DNA from: Setaria digitata
Taxonomy: Eukaryota; Nematoda; Chromadorea; Rhabditida; Setariidae
Direction: 5' to 3'
DNA: 14,360 bases
NCBI GenBank assembly: GCA_003640385.1
Contig: RCAB01000881.1
Coordinates: 1-14,360, forward strand
The notes below the pieces were generated by a model that was not told where the DNA came from, searched no databases, and saw nothing but the letters and a program-made list of their open reading frames with translations. Shown here in pieces: positions 1 to 8,100 of the stretch. The first letter of the stretch is position 1; each line of letters starts with the position of its first letter. The position numbers were made by a program, and so were the translations under genes.

Positions 1-53
1 TTTTTTTTTTTCTATTTTTTCTTTGAAATTAAATCACTGATTTGGCAATAACC

Positions 54-170
54 TTAGTTATTTTGAAGCTTCCGAGAATGCCCTGGTATTTTTCTACCCT
101 CTTCCTCGAGATTATCCATTCCTCGTCTCACCCACAACTCTAGTCTTCTATGCGAGAATGGAAAATTCAT
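54..170 (-). CDS. Small 38-residue ORF, doubtful
   Basis: ATG at 170-168 leads to a TAA at 56-54. The peptide is charged (HRRLELWVRRGMDNLEEE and onward) and sits in a local patch of higher G+C. An in-frame GAGG/gtagaa could be a donor. No domain is recognised, and plus-strand frames over the same patch are also open, so strand and reality are uncertain. Confidence 0.15.
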   Translation of the reverse strand: MNFPFSHRRLELWVRRGMDNLEEEGRKIPGHSRKLQNN

Positions 171-1108
171 AATATGAAACAAACTTGAAGTGATTCTAGT
201 ATCATATAACAGAGCTTGTGGTTAGTATCATAGAATATTGAATTATATTCGCATGGATTACCTGAAAAACAGTAATCTTCTTAATTGAACTTAAAAATTT
301 TAATTAATTTACATCAATCCGGAATAGCTGCTAGCATCTGGAAATGAGAAATGACTGGAGATATCAAAATAACCGACGTTTTACCCACATCATTTATTAA
401 CTACTTTCAATAAGCTTACTTAAAATAAGATCATCAAGGTCTATTTAGTAAGATTTTCACTAGCAAAGGATATGAGAAATACTAACGTATATCATATTTA
501 AGATTAATTGATTGCCAACTTGTTACACCAATTTCATTATGAAGTCCCATAAAAACTAGACAAATAATTCTCGTAAAATAAGACATTTTAATTATATGCT
601 ACTTAATAAAACCATTTAGTTGTTAAAAAATGAAAAAATTCTCAAACTCAAAACATTTTAAGCCATGCAAAACAATTTTAATATCGTTAAAATTGCGGAA
701 AAGATTTGCATAGTAATACAAATTAATTCATATATGATACGTTTTTATTTCCTATTATGTATTGAAATTGATTAAAAGTATTGTTTCGTTATCAGTATTT
801 GGTTTATTCGTTTTCTTTTTTTTTTTTTTTTTTTCAATATCATACAATTCAGCTATTGGACATTTTTTACTTTGAAATTTTTCAACAATTTGTTATTTAA
901 TTTTCCCCTTAATATATTTCTATTTTTAGCGCATTTTTCAATAAAGGTTCACATTTAAAACAGAATCTCCTCGCATTTGATATTTATTTGTTTGTTATTT
1001 ATTATTCATATAAATGTGATTTTCGTTCGCACATTATCAGACAGCCTGCGCAAAATTTATTTCTGTCATTTTCTGCACTTCTAATCATTAAACCGACTTT
1101 TCATCCGG

Positions 1109-1160
1109 ATATTTGAATTTTCTAATTAATCAAGATATTTGAATTTTCTAATTAATCAAG
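1109..1160. repeat. Perfect 26-bp tandem duplication, two copies
   Basis: The unit ATATTTGAATTTTC... (26 bp) occurs at 1109-1134 and again, identical, at 1135-1160. Identity suggests recent slippage or duplication. It lies in non-coding sequence. Confidence 0.9.
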
Positions 1161-1711
1161 CTGCTTAATATTCACATCATTCAGATTCTTTTATCAATCA
1201 TGCAATGCTTTACAACGCAATTAATAGCTCCTTCTGTATAGGACAATTATTTAGTTAGTAGCAAAGTTCGCTAGAAATATCTACTACTTTTTCATCACAG
1301 AACTGAACAGCAGTGTATCAATATAATATCACATCCACGTAGAACTCTGCTTATTTCACTTCATTATTTCACGGAGGAAAAATATTACATGAAAATGATA
1401 CATTTATTCTGAAGTTATGCGAATCATTTCAATTTTCTTTTCTGATGATTTATTGCCAATAATTAACGAATCAGTAATTTCTTGGTTGATCGAATTTTCC
1501 TGGAGAAAAGAGGAATTAAAATACTCGAAATAATTTTAGTGTTTAGATTTGTTATTACTTTCATTCACTTCTTTGCTAGAGAAAAAAGCAATTCCATTTT
1601 CGTCTTTATTTTAGTCTGTAATTTATATCACATTTCTTTCCATTAATTTATTTTCAAAATTATCTTTTTGCATAGATGATTTGACTGGTTTATGTTTTCA
1701 TGTTAAATACG

Positions 1712-1731
1712 TTTTTTTTTTTTTTTTTTTT
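1712..1731. repeat. T tract of 20
   Basis: Uninterrupted run of 20 T. Confidence 0.95.
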
Positions 1732-1862
1732 ACTTTTCATCAAATAAAAATATGTCAGGAACAATATTTGAAAAATTTATGCAAGCTGCATTAATTTTCC
1801 TCCATTTTTGCTCATTTAAATGTTAATTACTAGATGAATTAATTGCTAAATTTCAATGATTA

Positions 1863-2075
1863 TCAAGAAGCAATACTTGATTGCAAAGTTTCATAGCATA
1901 TAAGCCAGCTAGTTATATTCCAGATCACCTTATCGGTCAGTCTTGCGATGCTTAATTGGAATATATTATTAGTATAAGAAAGAAAAAATCTTTCATTGTA
2001 TTTCAGAATAATTAAATTTTTATTAATGCTTATTAATGAAGTCATAACTACCATGTCGTATTCGCATAATACCAA
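1863..2075 (-). CDS. Open frame resembling the tail of a CTLD, downstream of the lectin-like gene
   Basis: This minus-strand frame ends at a TGA at 1863. Its last third reads KVIWNITSWLICYE (codons about 1930-1890), like the W-N-x...W-I-C-E end of a CTLD, the part missing from exon 5. The acceptors available (ccaattaag, ccgataag) are of the weak AAG type, and exon 5 has only poor matching donors. It may be an alternative terminal exon, a remnant of a duplicate, or chance. Confidence 0.2.
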   Translation of the reverse strand: MVLCEYDMVVMTSLISINKNLIILKYNERFFLSYTNNIFQLSIARLTDKVIWNITSWLICYETLQSSIAS

Positions 2076-2123
2076 GTTGATATTTGTTGCATATTCACAT
2101 GGTATAGCATGTGCATAAAAATC

Positions 2124-2129
2124 TTTATT
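2124..2129 (-). other. Poly(A) signal AATAAA of the lectin-like gene
   Basis: AATAAA reads on the minus strand about 120 bases after the stop at 2247. A variant ATTAAA lies closer, at 2224-2229. Either would give a short 3' UTR typical of nematodes and supports exon 5 being terminal. Confidence 0.45.
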
Positions 2130-2246
2130 ATCTAAAAAAAAAAGTTTGTAATGGACTAACTAGGAGATTTAATTGTTTTCAGTTTCTAATTAATTCTTAT
2201 TTTTTCTTTTTTCTTTTTACATGTTTAATGAGTCAAAAAAGAAAAA

Positions 2247-2485
2247 CTAACGCGTCCAGATGACAAATCGATGGCAATGTATTTCTGTGGTATTTAAATG
2301 AGGATGAAATGTTGGATCAATCCAAAATGGCATTTCATCATATAGGCTATTGTAATTTGGATCTAATGAATTCAGGTACGATCCATTGTTGCCAGATGTC
2401 CAAATGAATCCCATTCCACGGATATGAATTAAACCAATTAATACAGGTACATGTTTTAAATAAATTTTATTTTCTTCCAAAAATG
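2247..2485 (-). CDS. Exon 5 of the lectin-like gene: core and end of CTLD 2
   Basis: The acceptor is ttttctag before CA TTT TTG (phase 1 entry) and the stop TAG is at 2249-2247. Residues 209-287 include VPVLIGLIHI, GFIWTSGNNGS and EIHCHRFVIW. These match the WIGL, W-x-DG-S and D-C-x-x-F-x-x-x-x-W positions of CTLDs. The protein stops two residues after that last W, about 15-20 residues short of the final cysteine of a normal domain. Confidence 0.72.
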
Positions 2486-5400
2486 CTAGAAAAAAAACAA
2501 TGACAATTAATTAAATTAATGTTGACCAAATCATAAATAAATATCATATTTAATTTTTTTTTTTTTTTTTTTTTTTTTTAACCTGCAAGAAAGAGACTGT
2601 AAAAAGAAATAACGGTAAGTTAAGAAAATATTACATTCGACGAAATTTCTTAATGCAGAAATTTGTTGTCGATGACGTATGCGAGCAGGTATCCAGGGAA
2701 ATTCCTTAGAGCACATTTTATTTACTAAATTGTAGCGTAAAGATTCCTAAAATTCCCGAATTCCAATGAACAAAATTATTGCCATTTTGATTTTTCTTTT
2801 TTGGAATATTTGTAACTCTTGCTCATTATATTTAATCCAGTTTGGTTGTATATTTTAATTAAGAGGAAGAGATGTCATTTCAATGAATGAATAATTTCTG
2901 CTTAAAGAATTCAAAAAACTGATTCGAGAAGAAAAGTGCTAATTGTTTTGCTAGATAATTCATTTACAATAATTTGATCAGTAGTTTTTGGGCATAATTC
3001 TTCTCACGAAATTGAGGAATGGTTGTCTCATTTAATTGAGATTCCATTTAAAATTTGTTTCTCAAAAAAAAAAAAAAAAAAAAAAGAGTTTGATTTTCAG
3101 TATAGGTTGAGAAGAATTGAACAATTTTTGTTCATTCTTATTTTATGTAAAATTTAAAATTCTCATTTTCGTTCTCATTTTCGATATTTTCTCGAAAAAC
3201 TGACCGTTCTTTTAAAATATCTAACAACTGCAACATAACAAATCCTTCTGTCCTCGAATGTCCATAAAAAATGATAACATTCATCGTACCAATTTGCTAT
3301 AATTTTTTTTTTTTTTTTCGAGAAAAAATATGAATATATGAGAATTTATCGTTTTGATTAAAAAGTGCAAAAATTTCTTCATAATGATATTTGAAAATTA
3401 TTTAAAAACAAAAGGAGCATGAAACTTTCATCATACTTCCAAGCTTACAGTTAGTTACATAAGGATTACATAAACAAGAGAGATTAGAAGTTTTAATTCT
3501 GTTCAAATTTCCTTTTTTGCATAATTCTCTTCCTGAGGTTTCAATTAGAGGATTTTTTAAAATTTGTTGGTAAAAAACTGTTTTGGAACTTTCAATGATC
3601 TAATCATTTTGCTCATTTTCTGTTGAACTCAACCTAAAACTCTTAGCTCAAGAATCACCGGTGCTTATTTTTCGACTTGTGGTAACTGCCATATTGTTTA
3701 TATTTGTGATTTTCGTAATTTTTGATAAATTTCCCTTCTTGAACTGCGCGCTAATAATATCAGTAACTTTCGACGTTGATTCGATATAATTCTTAAAATA
3801 AAAACTTTTTATACTTAATAGATTCATTATTAAAGCCACTAATATTACTATCACTGATAACATAAGTACCACTTTGTTAAAAATCACATTTCATCAAGTA
3901 TTCCCCCAAAGAAATGAATAAGTGATTTGAATAGATCGATAGATGATCAAGATGGCAATCAGCCCACAAGGAAAATGAAAATTATTGCTCAAAACTTCCA
4001 CAAAGTTTACTTAATCAATTAGATCCATTTTACTAAAAAAGAAATTATTACATCAAATGAACAATCACTTCCCTTATCGCTACATTATAAATTACTTTGC
4101 TACTGGAATATAAATTACTTTGCTACTGTTAAGATCATTTCGTTGCAGCTATTACTATTGTAATCAGCTATTTTTCAGTGATTTTATACAGATCCGTTTG
4201 TCTACATTACTTCATCTGTTTGTTTAAATGATAAGTTATTTCAAGTCAAAGTAATTTTTATATTCCAAATCAGAGTAATCTATATGCCGTAATCTAATCA
4301 ATCTGCTTCTTGTCAACTTGCTTATTCCAAATAAGCTTGCTTTTTTTTTTCCACTTTCCGAAAAGATAATATTTACATCAAAGATCCAGAAAAAAGTTTA
4401 CCATGGCATAATAGCAAGCACGAATATATTGTGGAATTTTTGTCGCACATTCAATTGCTTTCAGAAGTATTCCACTATCTGCAGTATATTTTTCAAAGTA
4501 ACTTTTAGTTTTAATTTCATCTCAATTTAAATTATTTAAATTGGGTAAATTTTTGATTTCAATTCTTACCAGAAAAATGTCAAAGAATTTTTAACAAAAT
4601 CATCACTACAGATATCATTTACAGAAAATCTCGAGAATTTAAAATTAAGATTCAAAAAAAAAAAATTTCTCACTCATTCTAGATATCTAATTAAGTATAC
4701 AAGTTAATTGACAACTGAAACAAAGGAAAGTAATAAAATGTTGTTGAAAGTTTAGACTTTTCATCTTTTTAATTTTCAAATGCTTTTCAAAGACTTGAAA
4801 AACAGCGATGAGTGAGGCTTTGAACTATATGTAAACTTACTACTACTATTCAACAATTAATTTACTCAATAATTATTATATACCTGCACGATAACTTAAG
4901 AAAATTTTGAAACATGAATCAGTGATATTGATTTGTTCAATTAACGGTAATATCGACTTGTGTATATTGTTTGTATTATTAATCCAAAAAAATCCCTCCT
5001 TCTTGTCAAATGATAATCCTGTTGTTATCAATATCTCGTCGGACTGATAATTTGTGAAATTTTGTTTCAGATAAAAAATTAATGTCTCCATAGTTTGCAG
5101 TGAAAGAAACAATGCTGGTTCCAAGCTCACATCATAACGTTTTTCAAGATTTGTACAATTTTGTGCCTCATTTGCTGTATCCTACAAAACACCAGTAGTT
5201 ACATATAGAAATTAAAAAAAAAAAAGAAAAAAGAAAGAGAGAAAGAACTAATAATAACTATTATTATTTTGCAATGAAGTAATAAATTGTCATTTGCTTA
5301 CATAATCTGTCGTAGCATTAATAAACTCAGTAACATAACAAATGATTTTTTTTTGGCCATCAAAATTTTCATTAATCTTCAAAATTAGTTCGTCTTGCTC

Positions 5401-5818
5401 TCTCCAATAGCCTGCAAAGTGATCACGGGAATTTAAAGGCAAAGTCTGAAGCAAGTTTAAGCTAGAAGCTTGAACTTTTACGCGAAATTAGCTGTGTATA
5501 TATGTATAAAGTTTTACCTTGATATGACAGGAATACAAATATACCAAATCCGAGGTTAAATGTCAAAAAGGAAAAAAGATATTACGCCCTTGGAAGAGTT
5601 ACTTCTTAAAGTCAAAACCAAATACCCTATGCTTACCAGAAATACTAAGGTTAAAGGTCATCATCAATCAAGAGATTTTCATTTTTTTTACCGAGCGGAT
5701 CGGCGCATTCACAAGTTGTCCCTTCCAATAAATCACATCGTCGTTGCAAACTTTTACGATCCAACTGATTTGAATGCACAAAGGTAACAAAGATTAAAAA
5801 AGCAACCACATAAGGCAT
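2247..5818 (-). CDS. Secreted protein with two tandem C-type-lectin-like domains, five exons
   Basis: Five minus-strand exons join in frame: 5692-5818, 5302-5411, 4884-5181, 2635-2724 and 2247-2485 (864 bases, 287 residues). Junction phases are 1, 0, 1, 1 and all agree. Residues 1-16 form a signal peptide (hydrophobic core, probable cut after HS), so the protein should be secreted. A cluster C28, C36, C38 follows. CTLD 1 (about 64-165) has C67, C88, the helix region 103-121, an ITTGL segment at 131-135 and FFW at 143-145. CTLD 2 (about 167-287) has C169, C183, PVLIGL at 222-227, FIWTSG at 235-240 and C279. These match the long-form CTLD pattern of paired cysteines, a WIGL-like strand and a W-x-DG-like turn. 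The EPN/QPD and WND calcium-site motifs are absent, so sugar binding is doubtful. N-x-S/T sequons sit at 74, 87, 120, 147, 164, 242 and 273. Both domains are short at the C-terminus. Exact family not recognised. Confidence 0.82.
2554..2579. repeat. T tract of 26, in intron 4 of the lectin-like gene
   Basis: Uninterrupted run of 26 T, the longest homopolymer in the window (A on the gene's sense strand). Length is likely polymorphic. Confidence 0.95.
2635..2724 (-). CDS. Exon 4 of the lectin-like gene: first helix of CTLD 2
   Basis: The acceptor is caatttag before TA AAT AAA (phase 1 entry) and the donor is GTCGAAT/gtaata (phase 1). It encodes residues 179-208 (NKMCSKEFPWIPAR and onward), the C183 helix. 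The frame stays open past the donor towards a T-rich stretch, so a longer exon is imaginable. However, only this donor gives a smooth ALRNFVES-FLEEN join with exon 5. A second acceptor 31 bases upstream is in the wrong phase for exon 3. Confidence 0.65.
3064..3085. repeat. A tract of 22, in intron 3
   Basis: Uninterrupted run of 22 A, which is T on the sense strand of the lectin-like gene. Confidence 0.95.
3112..3139. repeat. Short hairpin in intron 3
   Basis: AAGAATTGAACAA (3112-3124) pairs with TTGTTCATTCTT (3128-3139) across a TTT loop, 12 pairs with one bulged base. It is too short for a typical microRNA precursor. Confidence 0.5.
3659..3871 (-). CDS. Candidate exon encoding a membrane-spanning segment, inside intron 3
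   Basis: The frame is open on the same strand. It could be entered at aacaaag/TG (phase 1) and left at CACCG/gtgatt (phase 1), giving 213 bases, exactly 71 codons. Those phases match the exon 3 to exon 4 junction, so it could be a cassette exon. Alternatively it starts its own frame at ATG 3863 (71 residues to a TGA at 3648). It encodes LSVIVILVALIMNLL, a good transmembrane helix, then a basic Ser/Thr/Lys-rich tail. Both splice sites are weak and such an ORF can arise by chance. Confidence 0.2.
4087..4128. repeat. 23-bp tandem duplication, about 1.8 copies
   Basis: The 19-base core ATAAATTACTTTGCTACTG occurs at 4087-4105 and 4110-4128, spaced 23 bp. Intronic. Confidence 0.85.
4884..5181 (-). 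CDS. Exon 3 of the lectin-like gene: body of CTLD 1 and first strand of CTLD 2
   Basis: The acceptor is gttttgtag before GAT (phase 0) and the donor is GTGCAG/gtatat (phase 1). This 298-base exon encodes residues 80-178. It holds C88 and the helix ALFLSLQTMETLIFYLKQ, which fits the CTLD alpha-1/alpha-2 region. It then holds ITTGL, the G-F-F-W core and, after N164, the SCFKIF strand that opens CTLD 2. No cysteine lies between C88 and C169, so CTLD 1 lacks the C-terminal cysteines that normally pair with it. Confidence 0.82.
5302..5411 (-). CDS. Exon 2 of the lectin-like gene: start of CTLD 1
   Basis: The acceptor is ctttgcag before GC TAT TGG (phase 1 entry); only this frame stays open. The donor is GATTAT/gtaagc in phase 0. 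It encodes residues 43-79, including the ICYV strand with C67, the usual first cysteine of a long-form CTLD, and the N74 sequon. Confidence 0.8.
5692..5818 (-). CDS. Exon 1 of the lectin-like gene: signal peptide and cysteine cluster
   Basis: ATG at 5818-5816 opens residues MPYVVAFLIF, a hydrophobic run ending VTFVHS. This is a textbook secretory signal, and it sets the start choice. The exon continues through C28, C36 and C38 and ends at CTCG/gtaaaa in phase 1, matching exon 2. An overlapping plus-strand ORF covers the same bases and is judged a shadow. Confidence 0.75.
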
Positions 5819-5871
5819 TGTCTATACTTAGCAATAATTACAAATTATGCAAAACTAATTTTTTCATACCT
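5819..5871 (-). promoter_or_regulatory. 5' leader with possible spliced-leader acceptor sites
   Basis: Just upstream of the ATG the minus strand reads tatag/acaATG, which would leave a 3-base leader. Further out, a long T tract ends in gcaag at 5871-5870. Either could serve as a trans-splice acceptor, common for nematode genes. This is inferred from sequence style only; no spliced-leader gene is in the window. Confidence 0.3.
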
Positions 5872-6410
5872 TGCAAAAAAAAAAAAAGCAGTTACAAAAT
5901 TAAAAATATAATATTTTTACATGAGTTTTGTTCTGATCTCCACTCAGACAGTTAGACTGTCAGAGGTCTAGGTATTAGTAAATGTTAGCCAGGATTAAAG
6001 CTGCCAAATTTTGCAACACACAAGAATTTTTGAAGAATCAGCTTAGTCCATCTTAACTTTGCTATTACATAGAATTCTACCTAGACTTACTTTTACGATC
6101 AAACAGTGTCTCGTCTAAAATACTGTTTCCGGCAGCTAAAGTGTGAAATTTTCTTCCATTTTTGAAATCCATTTCATTTTCAAAAAAAAACATTCAACAC
6201 GCCTTATTTTTTTTAGCAAGAAGCGAAAAAAAAAAAAAAGAAAGTGCATGATAATCGATTACTGCTAGAAGAATCATAGTAATAAATAGCCTTTTTGGCC
6301 GAATAAAATTTCAAATTCTTCACAAAAATATCTGGCAAATATTAATGAGCAATGTTACTTCACAGTTTCAGTACCTTCTTTCTTTTCTTTTTTTTTTTTT
6401 GCACTGAAAG
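5872..6410. other. Intergenic stretch between the lectin-like gene and the 6.4-7.1 kb model
   Basis: Apart from the candidate exon at 6091-6172, it holds A tracts and a small inverted repeat, GACAGT-TAG-ACTGTC (5947-5961). No other exon is supported. Confidence 0.4.
6091..6172 (-). CDS. Candidate first exon upstream of the lectin-like gene
   Basis: ATG at 6172-6170 opens 27 codons (MDFKNGRKFHTLAAGNS, then ILDETLFDRK). They end at CGTAAAA/gtaagt, a consensus donor in phase 1. An in-frame TGA lies a little upstream, and another ATG is possible at 6193. The next phase-matching acceptors are tttggcag (about 6000), leading to a quick stop, or the exon 2 acceptor at 5411. The second would replace the signal-peptide exon with a leaderless N-terminus. 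It is not recognised as a known domain; it could be an alternative start or a separate small gene. Confidence 0.35.
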
Positions 6411-7111
6411 TCAAAAAAGACATAAGTGGTTACGAAAAGAAGAGGAAAATGATGAGGTCCTATTTAGGAATTGACTTTTATTGTCGGCTGAGAAAGGCCA
6501 AATTTGATGAAATTCGCCTACACAACAGTCCAACTCATCAAATAGATGAATCTAAATTGTAATGTTTAAAAGCTAACATCCATTGCTTATTTTGAGCCAA
6601 TGAGCACCAATAAATTGGTTCTCGCATATCATGACAATCAGCATATCAAATACACCGCTTCAGATTAAAATTAATTTCCAGGAATTTATTGAATGCTAGA
6701 AAATCCTTTTGGCGAAAAGTGAAAACTTATCAATAAGTACTTACAACTAAGCATGGCATTTGGTAGGGTCATAAAAAATGCTTACATTCCGTCGGTATTT
6801 ATGAACGCTACACCGCAGAAATTCATTAGCATTTTCAACTGCTATGTTTTTTTTTTTTTTTTTGACTGTTCAGAGCGAATAATAAGCAAAAACACCATAC
6901 TATTTAACAAATCTTTTTTGATAAATCCAACAAATTTTTAAATTCAAACGGTAGTGCCATTATTTACTATAATTTACCAAATTGAATATTTGGAAACCGT
7001 TAGCAAAAAGATATGAGGTAACCAAAAGCAGAAGTTGAACTAAACTTTCTCACCTCTTAGAACATGATGGAAAATAGAAAGTTTACGTCGGTGAATTGAA
7101 TCAAACATCAT
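6411..7111 (-). CDS. Candidate three-exon gene of unknown function, 92 residues
   Basis: Exons 7054-7111, 6786-6865 and 6411-6551 join in frame (279 bases) with introns of 188 and 234 bases. The sites are AAGAG/gtgaga to ctgaacag (phase 1) and GGAAT/gtaagc to acaatttag (phase 0), all good matches. The first exon's frame is open up to 7201, so coding may begin earlier; ATG at 7111 is the simplest start. Exon 2 begins with an A17 tract read as five lysines; a second acceptor after it (catag, same phase) would skip most of that. The protein has FDELDCCVGEFHQIWPF in the last exon and no recognisable domain. Plus-strand frames overlap it, so confidence is limited. Confidence 0.3.
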
Positions 7112-7137
7112 GGATTTGAAGAGCAAGCTCAGTCTAA

Positions 7138-7917
7138 AATTTTCAACTACGTGAATGTGCGCCAATCCCTTCAAATGACTTAATCCGCTACTTTGCCGTA
7201 CTTACTTCAATTATGATTAGAGCTGTAATATCTTTAAGAAATCAATTTTTTTTCTCTTTAATTTCCAAATTAGCATGTGAAATGTTTCACTGTGTCCCAA
7301 AAATTCAAATTACTTTCAACAAAATCGTACTATTATAAAAACACGCTGATAAAAAATTTCTGCTTGAAGTAATAATTTTACCGAAAATATTACTAAGTAA
7401 CTTCTGCATTAGATGGAAAAATGCTACATCGTCTAAAACGGAAATGAATTTGCAAAGCGGCCTACAGATTTTGGGAGAAAGAATGTAGAAGGTGATGAAA
7501 AAGGCAACAAACTATGAATGAAACAATAGAGCATTTCTCAAACATCGAAAGAACTGGAAAAAGAGTCGAAAATAAAAAAATAATAGTATTATCGAGCTGT
7601 TTAACTTAGGAAAGATGAAGACTTCTAAAAACGGGGCTAAGTTTGTTGACGAAGAGCGACAAGAAAATTTGCAAATTAGAGACGAAATGAAATCAGAACA
7701 ATGCGAAATTAGGTGCCGCTATACAGACTTCCTTACTAACAAAGAATAGCACGAAGACAAATATAATGCCTTCTACTGCTTAGCAAGCTTTCAAAACACA
7801 AATAAATATTAATAAATAACACTACGTGCTTCTAAACTTGCTCCATGTGAGACAAAACATAATAAAGTAACGAAAATAAACAGAAAGATGATAGTAAAAG
7901 AGGTAAAGTTGATTTAA
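7138..7917 (+). pseudogene. Possible decayed coding sequence, one frame with scattered stops
   Basis: One plus-strand frame (positions 7138, 7141 and onward) is open for 66 codons to TAA 7336 and for 49 more to TAG 7486. It then meets TGA 7519, TAA 7573, TAG 7747, TAATAA 7810 and TAA 7915. The piece from ATG 7615 to 7747 (MKTSKNGAKFVDEERQ and onward) is hydrophilic and protein-like, and the frame resumes after its TAG. No frame change is needed over 780 bases, which is more open than this composition would suggest. The first 60 or so bases overlap, in antisense, the open frame of the minus-strand model ending at 7111-7201. No family is recognised, and chance cannot be excluded. Confidence 0.2.
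7232..7267. repeat. Dispersed repeat copy 1
   Basis: CTTTAAGAAATCAA followed by a T tract and CTCTTTAATTT. The same block recurs at 7950-7986, about 720 bp away, differing only in T-tract length. Confidence 0.75.
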
Positions 7918-7949
7918 GAAGCATGAAGCGGTTACAGCGTGTATCAAAG

Positions 7950-7986
7950 CTTTAAGAAATCAATTTTTTTTTTTCTCTTTAATTTT
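7950..7986. repeat. Dispersed repeat copy 2
   Basis: Second copy of the CTTTAAGAAATCAA / T tract / CTCTTTAATTT block, with a longer T tract than the copy at 7232-7267. Flanking bases are only loosely similar, so the duplicated unit is short or old. Confidence 0.75.
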
Positions 7987-8100
7987 TTTTCTTTCTTTAC
8001 TTAGTAACAGAAGCGATGCAAATGAATTGAAGAGCAAAGAAATGAATAGCCATATTTGAGAGCAAACAATAATAAAATGTTAATTTCATTATCAGAAAAA

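Larger units (their letters stand above)
1..1862. other. A+T-rich region with no convincing gene
   Basis: The window opens in a T tract. Bases 60-165 are richer in G+C than their surroundings and carry a 38-codon minus-strand ORF (54-170). The rest, 171-1862, shows A/T tracts (816-834, 1712-1731) and one 26-bp tandem duplication. I saw no splice-supported exon there. Confidence 0.5.
2725..4883 (-). other. Long intron 3 of the lectin-like gene
   Basis: This 2,159-base intron contrasts with the gene's other introns (280, 120 and 149 bases). It is A+T rich and holds a hairpin (3112-3139), a 22-base A tract, a T tract at 3303-3318, a 23-bp tandem duplication (4087-4128) and one candidate exon (3659-3871). 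The plus-strand ORF at 4318-4530 inside it has no supporting signal. Confidence 0.6.

Noticed and set aside
4318..4530. Plus-strand ORF of 70 codons
   Set aside because: It lies antisense within intron 3 of the lectin-like gene, with no splice sites, domain or composition support.
5947..5961. Inverted repeat GACAGT-TAG-ACTGTC as a transposon end
   Set aside because: Only six pairs, with no matching partner copy or transposase nearby.
6753..6941. Plus-strand ORF of 62 codons
   Set aside because: It contains poly-Phe from a T tract and is antisense to a better supported exon (6786-6865).
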